Shown: piece by piece, positions 20,324-29,391 of the stretch
Layout: every line of letters starts with the position of its first letter
How positions within the stretch are numbered: position 1 is the first letter of the stretch
DNA from: Sphingopyxis sp. MWB1
GTDB taxonomy: Bacteria; Pseudomonadota; Alphaproteobacteria; Sphingomonadales; Sphingomonadaceae
DNA length: 64,000 bases
Direction: 5' to 3'
Assembly (NCBI RefSeq): GCF_000763945.1
Contig: NZ_JQFJ01000002.1
Span: forward strand, 1,973,501-2,037,500
Position numbers and translations under genes: made by a program
Notes under the pieces: generated by a model
Databases searched by the model: none
Seen by the model: only the letters and a program-made list of their open reading frames with translations
What the model was told of the DNA's origin: nothing

Positions 20324-22420
20324 ATGGCGCGTTTTGGGGAGATGCCGCTGGTCGGGGCCGGACTGGCCGCCATTTTGGGGCTTGGCGGAAACGCCTTCGC
20401 TCAGGAGGAGCCTGCGCCCGCGGCCGCACCCGCCGACGCTGTGGCGGGCGAGGGGACACGCTATACGCCCGCCAATTTCACGCGCTTTGCCCCGCGCACC
20501 GCGCTTGACATGGTCGAGAAAGTTCCGGGATTTCAGCTTGTCAGCGGCAGCAATGGCGGCAATCGCGGACTGGGCGGGGCCACCGACAATCTGCTGATCA
20601 ACGGCGAACGCATCGCCAACAAGACCACCGACGCGCGCAGCGCGCTGCAACGCATTCCGGCGGAGCAGGTCGCCTATATCGCCATCGTCGATGGCGCGAG
20701 CCTGAGCGTTCCCGGCCTGACCGGGCAGGTTGCCAATGTCGTGCTGGTCGAAGGGGCGGGGCAGGGCTTTACCACCAGCTTTCAATGGCGGCCCGAATGG
20801 CGGCCGGGGCTGAAGAATAATTGGCTTGATGGAGAAATTTCGACAAGCGGAGCGGTCGGCGGTGCCCAAACAACATTGAGCTTGACCAATGAAGCCCGGC
20901 GGCAGGGTCATTGGGGGCCCGAATATGTCTATGATAGCGCGGGCGACCTGGTCTTTGTTCGTCAGGAAAAGGGCCAATATGATACGGACCGGCCGCGGCT
21001 TTCGCTCGCGCTGACGGACACGGCGAGCAACGGCAACATATGGAATTTTAACTTGGGCGGCCAGTTGGTGGACCGGTTGAACCGGATCGACGGCCAATCG
21101 GTGCAGCCGGATTTCGGTGCGGTGAAAGAGGCATTTCGCTTTACCGAAGAAGAGCATAATTATGACGTCGGCGGGGATTATGAATTTTCGCTGGGCAAAG
21201 GGCGGTTGAAACTGATCGGGCTTTATCGTTTCGAGCACAGCCCAACGGTCGACCAGTTCATCATTGACCGCGAAGTCGGTGGGCGTAGCGGCCTTCGCTT
21301 TTCGCGCGATGCCGATGAGAGCGAAGCGATTTTGCGGGGGGAATATGGCTGGCGCACCGCAGGCGGCAGCGATTGGCAAGTGGCGCTGGAAGGCGCCTAT
21401 AACAGCCTGGAGGTTGACGCCGAACTGGCGGAACTGGACGCGGACGGCGTGTTTCGTCCCGTGAACTTTGGCGGGGAACATACGCGCGTTGAAGAGAAAC
21501 GCGCCGAAGCCAGCCTGTCGTGGGGCCGCGCGCTGGCCGACAATCTGACCGCGCAAATCAATCTTGGCACCGAATATAGCGAACTCAGTTCGTCGGGCCC
21601 CGGCGGATTGACCCGCCAGTTCTTGCGTCCCAAGGGGAAGATTGCACTGGCGTGGAAGGCGGCGGAGGCCACCACGGTCAACTGGTTGTTGCAGCGCCGC
21701 GTCGACCAGCTCGATTTCTTCGATTTCGCCAGTTCGGTCGATCTGGAAAATGACAAGGGCAATCGCGGCAACGGACGTCTGGTGCCCCCGATTATCAATC
21801 GTACCGAGCTGGAAATCGTGCAGGACATGGGACGCTGGGGCAATGCCTCCTTCGCCTTTGCTTATGCCTATGCCGAGAATCTGGTGGACCAGATTCCCCT
21901 GTCCGACAGCAGCGAGGGACGCGGCAATTTGTCCCCGGCCCATCTCTACCGGATCAGTTCAAAGGCGACATTGTTGCTCGATCCGCTCGGGTGGGCCGGC
22001 GCGCGCATCGACAGCGACATCACCGTTCGCCGCAATCGTGTACGCGACCCGCTCACTGACATTTGGCGCGATCAAAGCATGGGACAGGAATATGATGTCG
22101 CGATCAAGTTGCGCCATGACATAGCGGGAAGCGACATCGCCTGGGGCACCAATTTCAGCGACAATCGTCTAAGCCCACGCGTTCGCCTCGACGCGATTGA
22201 GCGCGAATATAGCGTCGGCCCCTTTGTTACCGCTTATGTCGAGCATAAGGATGTTGCGGGGCTAAGACTGCGGCTCAGCTATCACAATCTCGCGAAGATG
22301 GAGGATGGGTTCGACCGCACCGTCTATGTCGATCGGCGCGACGGACCCATCGCATTTTCCGAAAGCCGCCAGCGGGGCTTTGGCCGGTTTTTCCAAATCA
22401 CGGTCAGCGGCACCATTTGA
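20324..22420 (+). CDS. TonB-dependent receptor-like outer membrane protein
   Basis: A 698-residue outer-membrane protein. ATG at 20324 has a GGGGAGAGGGA ribosome site and gives a signal peptide ending in NAFAQ. A plug-like domain follows (ALDMVEKVPGFQLV ... LLINGERIANK ... RIPAEQVAYIAIVDGASL, residues about 55-150). The remainder is a long beta-barrel-type region ending in FQITVSGTI. There is no downstream transport gene, since the convergent neighbour is gpmA. It belongs to a divergent receptor group where the plug is shorter than in siderophore receptors. The ligand is unknown. Confidence 0.8.
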   Translation: MARFGEMPLVGAGLAAILGLGGNAFAQEEPAPAAAPADAVAGEGTRYTPANFTRFAPRTALDMVEKVPGFQLVSGSNGGNRGLGGATDNLLINGERIANKTTDARSALQRIPAEQVAYIAIVDGASLSVPGLTGQVANVVLVEGAGQGFTTSFQWRPEWRPGLKNNWLDGEISTSGAVGGAQTTLSLTNEARRQGHWGPEYVYDSAGDLVFVRQEKGQYDTDRPRLSLALTDTASNGNIWNFNLGGQLVDRLNRIDGQSVQPDFGAVKEAFRFTEEEHNYDVGGDYEFSLGKGRLKLIGLYRFEHSPTVDQFIIDREVGGRSGLRFSRDADESEAILRGEYGWRTAGGSDWQVALEGAYNSLEVDAELAELDADGVFRPVNFGGEHTRVEEKRAEASLSWGRALADNLTAQINLGTEYSELSSSGPGGLTRQFLRPKGKIALAWKAAEATTVNWLLQRRVDQLDFFDFASSVDLENDKGNRGNGRLVPPIINRTELEIVQDMGRWGNASFAFAYAYAENLVDQIPLSDSSEGRGNLSPAHLYRISSKATLLLDPLGWAGARIDSDITVRRNRVRDPLTDIWRDQSMGQEYDVAIKLRHDIAGSDIAWGTNFSDNRLSPRVRLDAIEREYSVGPFVTAYVEHKDVAGLRLRLSYHNLAKMEDGFDRTVYVDRRDGPIAFSESRQRGFGRFFQITVSGTI

Positions 22421-22463
22421 TCGCCCCTCATAGAAAAAAGGAAAACGCCGCTTTGTCGCTCAT

Positions 22464-23150
22464 TCAGCGTTCGCTGAGATAATAGCGTTCGCCCGCGCTG
22501 AGATCGTCCGCCAGATCATAGACGATCGGCTGGCCGGTCGGGATTTCGAGGCTGGTGATATCCTCGTCCGAAATGCCCGACAGATGCTTGACCAACGCGC
22601 GCAAGCTGTTGCCATGAGCAGAGATCAGCACCGTTTTTCCGGCGCGCAGTTCGGGCACAATCGCGCTCTCATAATAAGGAAGAACGCGCGCGATCGTATC
22701 CTTCAGGCTTTCGGTCGCAGGAATGTCGATGCCGGCATAGCGCGGATCCGCCGCCAGATTATAGGGCGAGCCCGCTTCCATCGGCGGCGGCGGAATGTCG
22801 AAGCTGCGGCGCCAGATATGCACCTGTTCCTCGCCATGCTTTTCCGCTGTCTCGGCCTTGTTGAGGCCCGTCAGCCCGCCATAATGGCGCTCGTTCAGCC
22901 GCCAGTCCTTGACCACCGGCATCCACAGACGGCCCATCGCCTCCAGTGCGAGATTAAGCGTCTTGATCGCGCGGGTCTGGACCGAGGTGAAGCAGGCGCC
23001 GGGGGCAATCCCCTTTTCCTTCATCAAGACGCCCGCCGCGACCGCCTCTGCCGCGCCCTTTTCGGTGACATCGACATCCCACCAGCCGGTGAAACGATTC
23101 TCCAGATTCCATTGCGACTGGCCGTGACGGATGAGGATGAGCTGCGGCAT
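22464..23150 (-). CDS. gpmA: 2,3-bisphosphoglycerate-dependent phosphoglycerate mutase
   Basis: It interconverts 3- and 2-phosphoglycerate in glycolysis/gluconeogenesis. The start [15 protein letters not shown] at 23150 contains the phospho-acceptor His in the RHG motif, so the longer open frame is not coding. It has 228 residues. [30 protein letters not shown] and the second catalytic His in [17 protein letters not shown] are present. It stands alone on the minus strand, convergent with a receptor gene and divergent from the heat-shock gene. Confidence 0.97.
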   Translation of the reverse strand: MPQLILIRHGQSQWNLENRFTGWWDVDVTEKGAAEAVAAGVLMKEKGIAPGACFTSVQTRAIKTLNLALEAMGRLWMPVVKDWRLNERHYGGLTGLNKAETAEKHGEEQVHIWRRSFDIPPPPMEAGSPYNLAADPRYAGIDIPATESLKDTIARVLPYYESAIVPELRAGKTVLISAHGNSLRALVKHLSGISDEDITSLEIPTGQPIVYDLADDLSAGERYYLSER

Positions 23151-23225
23151 GGACTTTCCTTCCTGATGGGACGCGAAAAGGCTGATTCGCCGCCCCATAG
23201 CGCGCCCGACGCGCGAGAGCCACCG

Positions 23226-23260
23226 CCCCCTTGAAATGCATGGGCTCCTCACCAGATTTA
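23226..23260 (+). promoter_or_regulatory. Candidate sigma32 (RpoH) heat-shock promoter upstream of hsp20
   Basis: CCCCCTTGAAA (23226-23236) and CCAGATTTA (23252-23260) are separated by about 16 bases. This matches the E. coli sigma32 pattern CTTGAA ... CCCCATTTA at 6/6 and 7/9 positions. Transcription would start about 7 bases further on, giving an 85-base leader that contains the ROSE-like structure. Confidence 0.55.
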
Positions 23261-23266
23261 TTTCAT

Positions 23267-23350
23267 CCGGTCGCCGAAACGGGGCCCGACAGCGGCGATG
23301 GCATGACGCCATCGTCCGATGACTTCGCTTGTGAAAGGAAGGAATGACCC
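23267..23350 (+). promoter_or_regulatory. ROSE-like RNA thermometer in the hsp20 leader
   Basis: The last hairpin pairs CTTC-G-CTT (23323-23330) with the ribosome site AAGGAAG (23335-23341) around a GTGA loop. Seven pairs form, with one bulged G (23327). The anti-SD strand contains UCGCU, which fits the U(U/C)GCU signature of ROSE elements, where a G opposite the SD gives the temperature-sensitive structure. A further hairpin (GATGGC 23297-23302 with GCCATC 23308-23313) lies upstream. Base pairing was read by eye. Confidence 0.65.
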
Positions 23351-23815
23351 ATGCGTAACAATTTTGACTGGACCCCCTATCGCCGCGCTACGGTTGGCTT
23401 TGACCGGCTGTTCGATTTTCTGGAGAATAGCGGCGGCGCGGAAAATTATCCGCCCTTTGATATTGAAAAACTGGGCGACGACCATTTCCGCATCACCGTT
23501 GCCGTGGCCGGATTCAAGGCCGACGAGATCGACCTGACCGCCCATCAGAATATGCTGATCGTCAGCGGACGCAAGACGCAGCCCAAGGAAGGCGAAGAAC
23601 GCCATCTTCTTTACAGCGGCATCGCAACGCGCGCCTTTGAGCGCCGCTTCCAGCTCGCCGATTTTGTCCGCGTCGACAAAGCGGATCTGGCTGACGGCCT
23701 GCTCACCATCGATCTGGTGCGCGAAGTGCCCGAAGCGATGAAGCCGCACAAGATCGCGATTGGCGGCGGGCGCGAAACCACCGCGCTGGTCGAGGACAAG
23801 AAAGAAGCGGCCTGA
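23351..23815 (+). CDS. Hsp20/IbpA-type small heat-shock protein
   Basis: An ATP-independent holdase that binds unfolding proteins in the cytoplasm. It has 154 residues: an N-terminal arm ([24 protein letters not shown]), an alpha-crystallin domain at about residues 37-130 ([23 protein letters not shown] through [12 protein letters not shown]), and the C-terminal I-x-I motif (KIAIGG) used for oligomerisation. The start at 23351 is 8 bases after AAGGAAGG. An out-of-frame ATG at 23344 would encode only four codons. The sigma32-like promoter and ROSE-like leader predict induction on heating at both RNA and translation level. Confidence 0.95.
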   Translation: MRNNFDWTPYRRATVGFDRLFDFLENSGGAENYPPFDIEKLGDDHFRITVAVAGFKADEIDLTAHQNMLIVSGRKTQPKEGEERHLLYSGIATRAFERRFQLADFVRVDKADLADGLLTIDLVREVPEAMKPHKIAIGGGRETTALVEDKKEAA

Positions 23816-23846
23816 TCCATCGCCGCAAATTTTAGCGAAAGCAGGA

Positions 23847-23873
23847 GGGGTCCGGGAAACCGGGCCCCTTTTT
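23847..23873 (+). terminator. Rho-independent terminator of hsp20
   Basis: A 9-bp GC-rich stem (23847-23855 with 23860-23868, one T-G pair) with a GAAA tetraloop, followed by TTTTT. It lies 32 bases after the stop codon, between convergent genes. Confidence 0.85.
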
Positions 23874-23885
23874 GATGTCAGGCCG

Positions 23886-24371
23886 TCAAAGGCTCCGCGT
23901 CATAAAGCGGCTGAAAGGGTCAGGCTTATAATCGGCAAAAGGGTCGCAATTGGCAAAGCCATGGCGCAGATAGAGTGCATGAGCGGGCTCGAAGGCCGCG
24001 CCCGATCCGGTTTCGAGGCTGAGGCGCGCCAGGCCGCGCGCCCGGGCCTCGGCCATGATATGGTCGAGCATGTGCGCCGCGACACCTTTGCGCAAATGGC
24101 GCTCCGCCGTTCGCATCGATTTCACTTCCCCATGGGCGGCATCGAGCATCTTGAGCGCACCGCACCCCGCCAGTTCCGCCCCGATATGAACCGACCAGAA
24201 GGTCACATCGGGCGCGTTAAGGCCGTCGAAATCGAGAAAATGGCAGCTGCCCGCGGGCGAATTGGCCAGCATGGCATCGAAATGGCCTTGCAGCAGGGCG
24301 CGGATGGCAGGGCCGGACAAATCATCCTCGATGATGCGCCAGTCCGCACGATCCGCTACCCCCATTGTCAC
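23886..24371 (-). CDS. GNAT family N-acetyltransferase
   Basis: A 161-residue acetyl-CoA-dependent transferase. The sequence has a GNAT fold pattern: [18 protein letters not shown] (beta4), then [19 protein letters not shown], a variant of the acetyl-CoA pyrophosphate loop in which RKGVAA stands for Q/R-x-x-G-x-A/G, then [23 protein letters not shown]. The substrate is unknown. The start may be GTG at 24371, overlapping the stop of the upstream peptidase gene (GTGA), or ATG at 24365. It is convergent with hsp20. Confidence 0.85.
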   Translation of the reverse strand: MTMGVADRADWRIIEDDLSGPAIRALLQGHFDAMLANSPAGSCHFLDFDGLNAPDVTFWSVHIGAELAGCGALKMLDAAHGEVKSMRTAERHLRKGVAAHMLDHIMAEARARGLARLSLETGSGAAFEPAHALYLRHGFANCDPFADYKPDPFSRFMTRSL

Positions 24372-25477
24372 AGCATCTGGTCCAGCGTCGCAAGACAGGC
24401 ATGGGCCAGCAGCTTCGAGCGCTCAGGCGACCAGCCCTGTTCGGCATCGGGCAGATCGTCATTATCCTTGAACGGCATTTCAAGCGTCATCGACACGGCG
24501 CCGAAACGTTCGGCAAGCTGCGTCGTGGACATTGACAGATTCGCCTTGCCCGGCGCCGATTCTTCATAGCCGAGCCGCGTCTGAAAATCGGGCGTATTGG
24601 CAGCGAGCGCTGCCTGAAACGCCTTATATTTTTCCATCTGCGCGTTCTTGAGCGACGGAATACCTTCAAAGCCCGCCATGAATACCGCAGGGATGGCTTC
24701 ATCGCCATGAACGTCCATTGCCCAGTCGACGCCGCTTTCGTCCATGGCGTTACGGACACACAGCACTTCGGGGCTGCGCTCGGCGCTCGGATTATCCCAT
24801 TCGCGGTTAAGATTCACGCCGGCATAGTTGGTCCGCAAATGCCCGCGCCGCGATCCGTCGGGATTCATGTTGGGGACGATATGAACGCGACATTTGCGCA
24901 GCAGCGACCGCGCATGGGGATCGGCCGGGTCGGTCAGCTTTTCCAGTGCGCCTTCCATCCACCATTCAGCCATGCTCTCGCCGGGATGCTGGCGCGCATA
25001 AAGCCAGACCTGTACATCGCCGCTGCCCATTTCGAGGCAATCGATCGGCTGGCCTTCAAGGCTGGTGCCGAGACAGCGATAGCTTACGCCGTCGCACTGC
25101 GCCGCCGAAGCGATGAGGTCATGATGGCGCTCCATCGAATAGGGCGCGAAATAGGCGACCCACAGCAGCGGCGCCTCCGCATTGTGACGAATCGTCAGCG
25201 AGCCTGCATCATAGCTGGTGTCCAGCCGGAACCAATGTTCGCGGTCATAGCTGGCGCAGGCGGCATAGCCCGGCCAGCCATCGGGGTAGGCCGAATCCGA
25301 AAGGCCCCCGATAGTCAGCTCCAGAGAATCGCCGACCGCGCAACTGACGCGGAAGTGAAACCATTGGAAAAAATCGGATTCGCGATCCTTGCGGATCGAC
25401 AGCCGGGCTTTTGCCCCTTCCACCGACTCCACGACGATATTGCCGCTGTCAAAGGCGGCGTTGATGCTGATGGTCAT
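24368..25477 (-). CDS. M14-family metallocarboxypeptidase (cytosolic carboxypeptidase-like)
   Basis: A zinc carboxypeptidase of 369 residues. An N-terminal beta-sandwich domain (residues about 1-120, [13 protein letters not shown] ... FFQWFHFRV) precedes the catalytic domain. The zinc motif H-x-x-E is in [11 protein letters not shown] (about residue 164), the substrate-arginine region is [15 protein letters not shown] with VNLNREW, and the third zinc ligand is in DVHGDE. This domain pair resembles the cytosolic carboxypeptidase (CCP/AGBL) branch found also in bacteria. No signal peptide is seen. ATG at 25477 overlaps the upstream lipoprotein gene stop (ATGA), indicating an operon. Confidence 0.88.
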   Translation of the reverse strand: MTISINAAFDSGNIVVESVEGAKARLSIRKDRESDFFQWFHFRVSCAVGDSLELTIGGLSDSAYPDGWPGYAACASYDREHWFRLDTSYDAGSLTIRHNAEAPLLWVAYFAPYSMERHHDLIASAAQCDGVSYRCLGTSLEGQPIDCLEMGSGDVQVWLYARQHPGESMAEWWMEGALEKLTDPADPHARSLLRKCRVHIVPNMNPDGSRRGHLRTNYAGVNLNREWDNPSAERSPEVLCVRNAMDESGVDWAMDVHGDEAIPAVFMAGFEGIPSLKNAQMEKYKAFQAALAANTPDFQTRLGYEESAPGKANLSMSTTQLAERFGAVSMTLEMPFKDNDDLPDAEQGWSPERSKLLAHACLATLDQML

Positions 25478-26097
25478 GGAACGGTGATAGTGCGTCCGGA
25501 TTCGCCAGGGAAGTCCTTGAATAAAGCCTCGGCCAATTTTGCGGCGGCGAGCGACGGCTGAGCAGCAGGGGCCTTTTTGGGCACCGAAGTCAGCGCGCGT
25601 CCTTCCCAAAGAGATTGGCCGCTTGCCGCATCGTCGATGCGAACCGACAGCAATAACTCCTGCATCGGCTTCGGCCCGCCACCCAGATTGAGCCCGATGC
25701 CAAGGCCGACACCGGACCCATAGCTGCCCGTCGAACCGCCTACCCCGACCGAGACGGGCGAACGCCGCCGTTCGGCAAGCCGTTCACCACGGTCGAAACC
25801 GATTCTGACCTTCAAGGGCGCGCTCGCCCCTTCGGGAACCGGCGCAAACCCTTGTTGCCGAAGCTGTTGTTCGACGGCCGTGCGATAGCTGCTCCATTCC
25901 AGCGACGGCTCACCCAACGGAGCGGCAGCCGGGTCGCCCATAGGATTGGGATCAATGACATAGCGCGTGCCGGTCGCGAACGAGGCCAGCGAAGGGGTGT
26001 GGAATCGGGTGACTTCCACCGGGGGTACCGGCGTCACACAGCCCCCCAGAAACAGGGAGGCAAACGTCAGCGGGAGCAAAAGAGCGGAATGTTTCAT
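25474..26097 (-). CDS. DUF4136-like lipoprotein
   Basis: A 207-residue predicted lipoprotein. [20 protein letters not shown] is a signal peptide with a lipobox (LGGC), so it is anchored in an envelope membrane. The mature part has a DUF4136-like arrangement (TYR-type strand, [26 protein letters not shown], a Gly/Ser-rich loop [16 protein letters not shown], then [21 protein letters not shown]). The function is unknown. The start at 26097 is fixed by the lipobox spacing. It is translationally coupled to the M14 peptidase gene downstream. Confidence 0.82.
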   Translation of the reverse strand: MKHSALLLPLTFASLFLGGCVTPVPPVEVTRFHTPSLASFATGTRYVIDPNPMGDPAAAPLGEPSLEWSSYRTAVEQQLRQQGFAPVPEGASAPLKVRIGFDRGERLAERRRSPVSVGVGGSTGSYGSGVGLGIGLNLGGGPKPMQELLLSVRIDDAASGQSLWEGRALTSVPKKAPAAQPSLAAAKLAEALFKDFPGESGRTITVP

Positions 26098-26189
26098 GGA
26101 CGCATCATGCGCCACATCCACTCCCTTGGCAATTTTGCAATTGCCAAGGAAAAGGGGGGCACGCGCATTTGGCCCGCCCCCTTGCTCCA

Positions 26190-26906
26190 TCAACGATAGA
26201 AAATATGATTGTCGATCTGTGCGATCCGCTGCTTGCGCCAACCGGGTGATACATAGTCGGCGTGGAAAAACAGCGCGCCCGGGGCGTGATTTTTCCAACT
26301 GCCGTTCAGCGCAATCTGCGCGATAGCCAAGGCGCGCGTCCATTGCTGGCTGCCCTCGCGAATGCGGGGCATTTTGCCGCCGCGCACAAAACTGAACTGG
26401 CTGCGCTGATAAACGACACCGCACAGGCTGTTGGGAAAGCGGCTGGACTGGGCACGATTGATCACCACATGCGCGACCGCCAGCTGTCCCGGAAGCGATT
26501 CGCCTCGCGATTCGAAATAGACGGCGCCAGCAAGGCAGCGCAGTTCGGAATCGATGGTCTTGGGCCGCGGCGTCGTCGCCACCAGCGCAGCGAGCGATTT
26601 GGCGGTGATCGGCGCCTGCTCGATCGCCTCTTCTACCGCTTTCTTGGCTTCGGCTTCTTCAGCAGCGATTTCTTTCTGCGCCGCCTTTTGCGTCAGCGCC
26701 TCGGCCGCTTTGGCCTGCGCCGTTGTTTGTTCGTCAGACCCTGCCGTTTCGGCAGTTTCCGGAGCCTGGACTTCAGCCAGGGGGGGAAGGGGAGAAGGGG
26801 CCTCTGCCACCATATCGCTGGCGAAACCCGGTTCAGCCAGGAATAAAATGGTGGCCGTAGTCATGCTTACGGCAGCCACACTGGCAGCGTTTAAAATGCG
26901 ACTCAT
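26190..26906 (-). CDS. SleB-type cell wall hydrolase
   Basis: A 238-residue exported peptidoglycan hydrolase candidate. The N-terminus (MSRILNAASVAAVSMTTATI) is a signal or anchor. A Glu/Ala/Lys-rich region at about residues 40-105 is likely helical, and the hydrolase_2 (SleB) domain occupies about residues 120-238: LRCLAGAVYFESRGE, AVAHVVINRAQSSRFPNSLCGVVYQ, NGSWKNHAPGALFFHADYV. The Glu in YFESRGE is the likely catalytic acid. In non-spore-formers this family acts in wall turnover. ATG at 26906 fits the signal peptide. It is followed by the lipoprotein gene after 92 bases. Confidence 0.88.
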   Translation of the reverse strand: MSRILNAASVAAVSMTTATILFLAEPGFASDMVAEAPSPLPPLAEVQAPETAETAGSDEQTTAQAKAAEALTQKAAQKEIAAEEAEAKKAVEEAIEQAPITAKSLAALVATTPRPKTIDSELRCLAGAVYFESRGESLPGQLAVAHVVINRAQSSRFPNSLCGVVYQRSQFSFVRGGKMPRIREGSQQWTRALAIAQIALNGSWKNHAPGALFFHADYVSPGWRKQRIAQIDNHIFYR

Positions 26907-27102
26907 ATTGTCCGTCAAATAGGCGGCTGATGAACCCTGTCCTCTAAAACAGATGCGGAAGGCCATTGGCCGGTGCATCTGCGGTCATCATCCGACTGCG
27001 TGTCCGAACTGTTGTACCGGGGACGACGGCAAGCCGACGCAACCCGCAGGACGACCTACGCGTTAAAAACGTGTGGGCCACCTATTGTGCGGTGCAATAG
27101 AG

Positions 27103-27441
27103 TCAAGCAAGGTCGCCCCATTCGGCGACGAACCGTGGCGCATCCGCGATGTCCAGTTCAATAATCCATATATCGGGGTCTGAATTTTTACGCCGCGCCC
27201 GATATTCACTGTGGGCTTTTTCCCCCGCTTCGGGGGGTGGACCGACGATTTCCCACTGATATTGGCCGCTCATGGCGAACCGGCGTTCAAAAAGAGGGCC
27301 GATCACACCGCGTTCACAACATTGAACCAGAATCGAACCTGCGTGCTCGTCTCCGATCGTCAAAATTGTGGCAAAGCCCCCGGCCGCCTCTGCCCGGCGC
27401 CGCAAAAGATCGACAAGAAAGCGGCTTGTGAGCCGCGTCAT
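27103..27441 (-). CDS. DUF1491 family protein
   Basis: A 112-residue protein with the DUF1491 pattern: FLVDLLRRRAEAAGGFATIL, GDEHAGSILVQ, GPLFERRF and DPDIWIIELD near the end. The family is largely alphaproteobacterial and its function is unknown. It lies 18 bases before the ptsN stop side and is co-directional with ptsN and hpf, so it is probably in the same transcript. No membrane segment or signal is seen. Confidence 0.85.
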   Translation of the reverse strand: MTRLTSRFLVDLLRRRAEAAGGFATILTIGDEHAGSILVQCCERGVIGPLFERRFAMSGQYQWEIVGPPPEAGEKAHSEYRARRKNSDPDIWIIELDIADAPRFVAEWGDLA

Positions 27442-27459
27442 GGCAGGCTGAAAAGCGGT

Positions 27460-27924
27460 TTAGGCCGCGTCACGCGCTTCGCTGTCGGACAGCATGGCGT
27501 AAAGCGCCTCGTCATTCTTTGCGCCGCGCAGCCGTTCTGCGACATTTTCGTTACGCAACATCCGCGAAACGCCCGCCAGCGCCTTCAAATGATCGGCTCC
27601 GGCATCGACAGGAGACAAAAGGACGAACAGCAGGTCGACCGGAAGCCCGTCGACCGAATTAAAATCCAGCGGGCGCGTCAATTGCAGGAATAAACCACGC
27701 ACCCCGGACAGGTCCGCCATTTTGGCGTGGGGCAGAGCGATACCGCGTCCGAAACCCGTGGACCCGAGCCGCTCGCGCTCGAGAAGCGCTTCGCTGACTT
27801 CGCCGGCGTCCAGTCCGAGTGAACGGCTCGCCAGTTCCCCGATATAGGGGAAAAGCGCCTTCTTCGAATCAATCTGGACATGGGCGCGCACAGTCGCTGG
27901 ATAAAGAAGGGAAGAAAGGTTCAT
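27460..27924 (-). CDS. ptsN: Nitrogen-type PTS EIIA component (PtsN)
   Basis: The EIIA-Ntr protein receives phosphate from NPr and regulates potassium, nitrogen and envelope functions; it does not transport sugars. It has 154 residues, starting MNLSSLLYP. The phospho-acceptor His is in GRGIALPHAKM (about residue 66). ATG at 27924 matches family length. It lies 142 bases downstream of hpf, the classical partner, although rpoN is absent here. No other Ntr-PTS gene is in the window. Confidence 0.93.
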   Translation of the reverse strand: MNLSSLLYPATVRAHVQIDSKKALFPYIGELASRSLGLDAGEVSEALLERERLGSTGFGRGIALPHAKMADLSGVRGLFLQLTRPLDFNSVDGLPVDLLFVLLSPVDAGADHLKALAGVSRMLRNENVAERLRGAKNDEALYAMLSDSEARDAA

Positions 27925-28066
27925 CGCGTTGATCAAATCTGCTTGCCGCCGGGCGAATGCCAGGCTGTTCCTTTGACGATCATGGATCGGTCGATACCCC
28001 GCCATCGCGGCAAGAGGGCAGTGCTGCGCGCGGCCCTTATGCCGGATAGCAAAGAAAATCTAGCCC

Positions 28067-28642
28067 TTATTGCGGCTCGACCCAACCGATAGTGCCATCG
28101 CGGCGGCGATAAACCATATTATGAGCCCCCGTTTTGCTGTTCACAAAAAGCAAGGCGTTGGTGTCGCGCAGGTCGAGCATCATCACCGCGTCGGACACAC
28201 TGCTTTCGGGAATATCGACACGCGTTTCCGCAATGATCGCGGGTGCATCGCCTGCATCATCTTCATTGCCGCTATCGAAAACCGTATAGCTGGCATTGTC
28301 GCGAATTTCGTCCATCGTGGGCGATGGCGCGGGGCCGCCATTGCTGTTGCGATCCTTCAACCGCCGCATATATCGGCGAAGCTGCTTTTCGATGCGGTCC
28401 GCCGCCGCCTCAAAGGCCACATGGGCATCCTGCGCCTGGCCATGACCTTTCAGCACCAGCCCTTGCATGACATGCGCGACAATATCGCATTGAAAACTGT
28501 CATGCGGCCCCTTTCCGAAAGTCGCATGGGCGCTGATCGCGCGGGAGAAATATTTGTTGGCAATCGCGTTCATCCGGTCGCTGACATGCGCCTGAAGCGC
28601 TTCGCCGGTTTCGATCTGGTGACCAGAGACGCGGATTTCCAT
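28067..28642 (-). CDS. hpf: Ribosome hibernation promoting factor, long form
   Basis: It binds the 30S decoding site in stationary phase or stress and drives ribosome dimerisation. The long form has two domains: S30AE at about residues 1-105 (MEIRVSGHQIETGEALQAHV ... KQLRRYMRRLKDR), a flexible acidic linker, and the C-terminal dimerisation domain at about residues 135-191 (VSDAVMMLDLRDTNALLFVN ... VYRRRDGTIGWVEPQ). It has 191 residues. It precedes ptsN in the usual order. A sigma54 link cannot be judged here. Confidence 0.95.
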   Translation of the reverse strand: MEIRVSGHQIETGEALQAHVSDRMNAIANKYFSRAISAHATFGKGPHDSFQCDIVAHVMQGLVLKGHGQAQDAHVAFEAAADRIEKQLRRYMRRLKDRNSNGGPAPSPTMDEIRDNASYTVFDSGNEDDAGDAPAIIAETRVDIPESSVSDAVMMLDLRDTNALLFVNSKTGAHNMVYRRRDGTIGWVEPQ

Positions 28643-28685
28643 TTTCTTTCTCCTTCAAAAGTCTCAGCGACGATATCGAATATCG

Positions 28686-29384
28686 TCACGGATTATCGTG
28701 CCACAGCGGATTGTTCAGCGTGGCGACGAATTCAGCATGACGCGCAAGTTCGGCGGGGGTTGCCGAATGGGGACGCGCTTCCCGAAAGATACGGGGCGCT
28801 GCACGCGTCGTGGGGACGGCCAGGGGCGATGCTTGCTCCTGTGCCGCTTCGGCCGCGAGCCCAAGGCCGATCTGTCGGCCCCCGGTCATTTCAATATAAA
28901 GATGCGCGAGCAGTTCGGCGTCCAGCAACGCGCCATGTTTGATACGGTGGCTACGGTCGATACCATAGCGTGTGCAAAGAGCATCGAGGCTATGTTTGGC
29001 GCCGGGGTGCAGCTTTCGCGCCATTTGCACGGTGCAGCGCATACGCTGCATATCGAGCGCGGCCCGCCCCGCTCGGGCAAATTCGGCATTGATGAAGCCG
29101 AAGTCGAAGGCCGCATTATGAGCCACCATTGGCGCATCGCCGAGGAAATCGAGCAGTTCCTCGATATGATCGGCAAAGAGCGGCTTGTTCGACAGAAACT
29201 GGATCGAAAGCCCGTGCACCGCCTCTGCTTCGGGAGGCATGTCGCGTTGGGGATTATAATAAGCGTGAAAGGTACGGCCGGTTTCGCGGCGATCGATCAG
29301 TTCGACACATCCGATTTCCACCAAACGATGCCCGGCCTTTGGGTCGAGTCCCGTTGTTTCCGTATCGAAAATGATCTCACGCAT
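28686..29384 (-). CDS. dnaQ: DNA polymerase III epsilon subunit (3'-5' proofreading exonuclease)
   Basis: The proofreading exonuclease of the replicative polymerase. It has 232 residues. The DEDDh motifs are visible: FDTETTGLDP near residue 5, NAAFDFGFI near residue 95, and HRIKHGALLDAELLA with the catalytic His and Asp near residue 155. It lies 7 bases after coaE in the ppsR-maf-aroE-coaE-dnaQ run next to oriC. This order is conserved in alphaproteobacteria by my knowledge. Confidence 0.96.
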   Translation of the reverse strand: MREIIFDTETTGLDPKAGHRLVEIGCVELIDRRETGRTFHAYYNPQRDMPPEAEAVHGLSIQFLSNKPLFADHIEELLDFLGDAPMVAHNAAFDFGFINAEFARAGRAALDMQRMRCTVQMARKLHPGAKHSLDALCTRYGIDRSHRIKHGALLDAELLAHLYIEMTGGRQIGLGLAAEAAQEQASPLAVPTTRAAPRIFREARPHSATPAELARHAEFVATLNNPLWHDNP

Positions 29385-29391
29385 TGAAACT

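Noticed and set aside
20219..21943. 574-codon minus-strand frame opposite the TonB-receptor-like gene
   Set aside because: The plus-strand frame has a signal peptide, plug motifs and a strong ribosome site; the minus frame has none.
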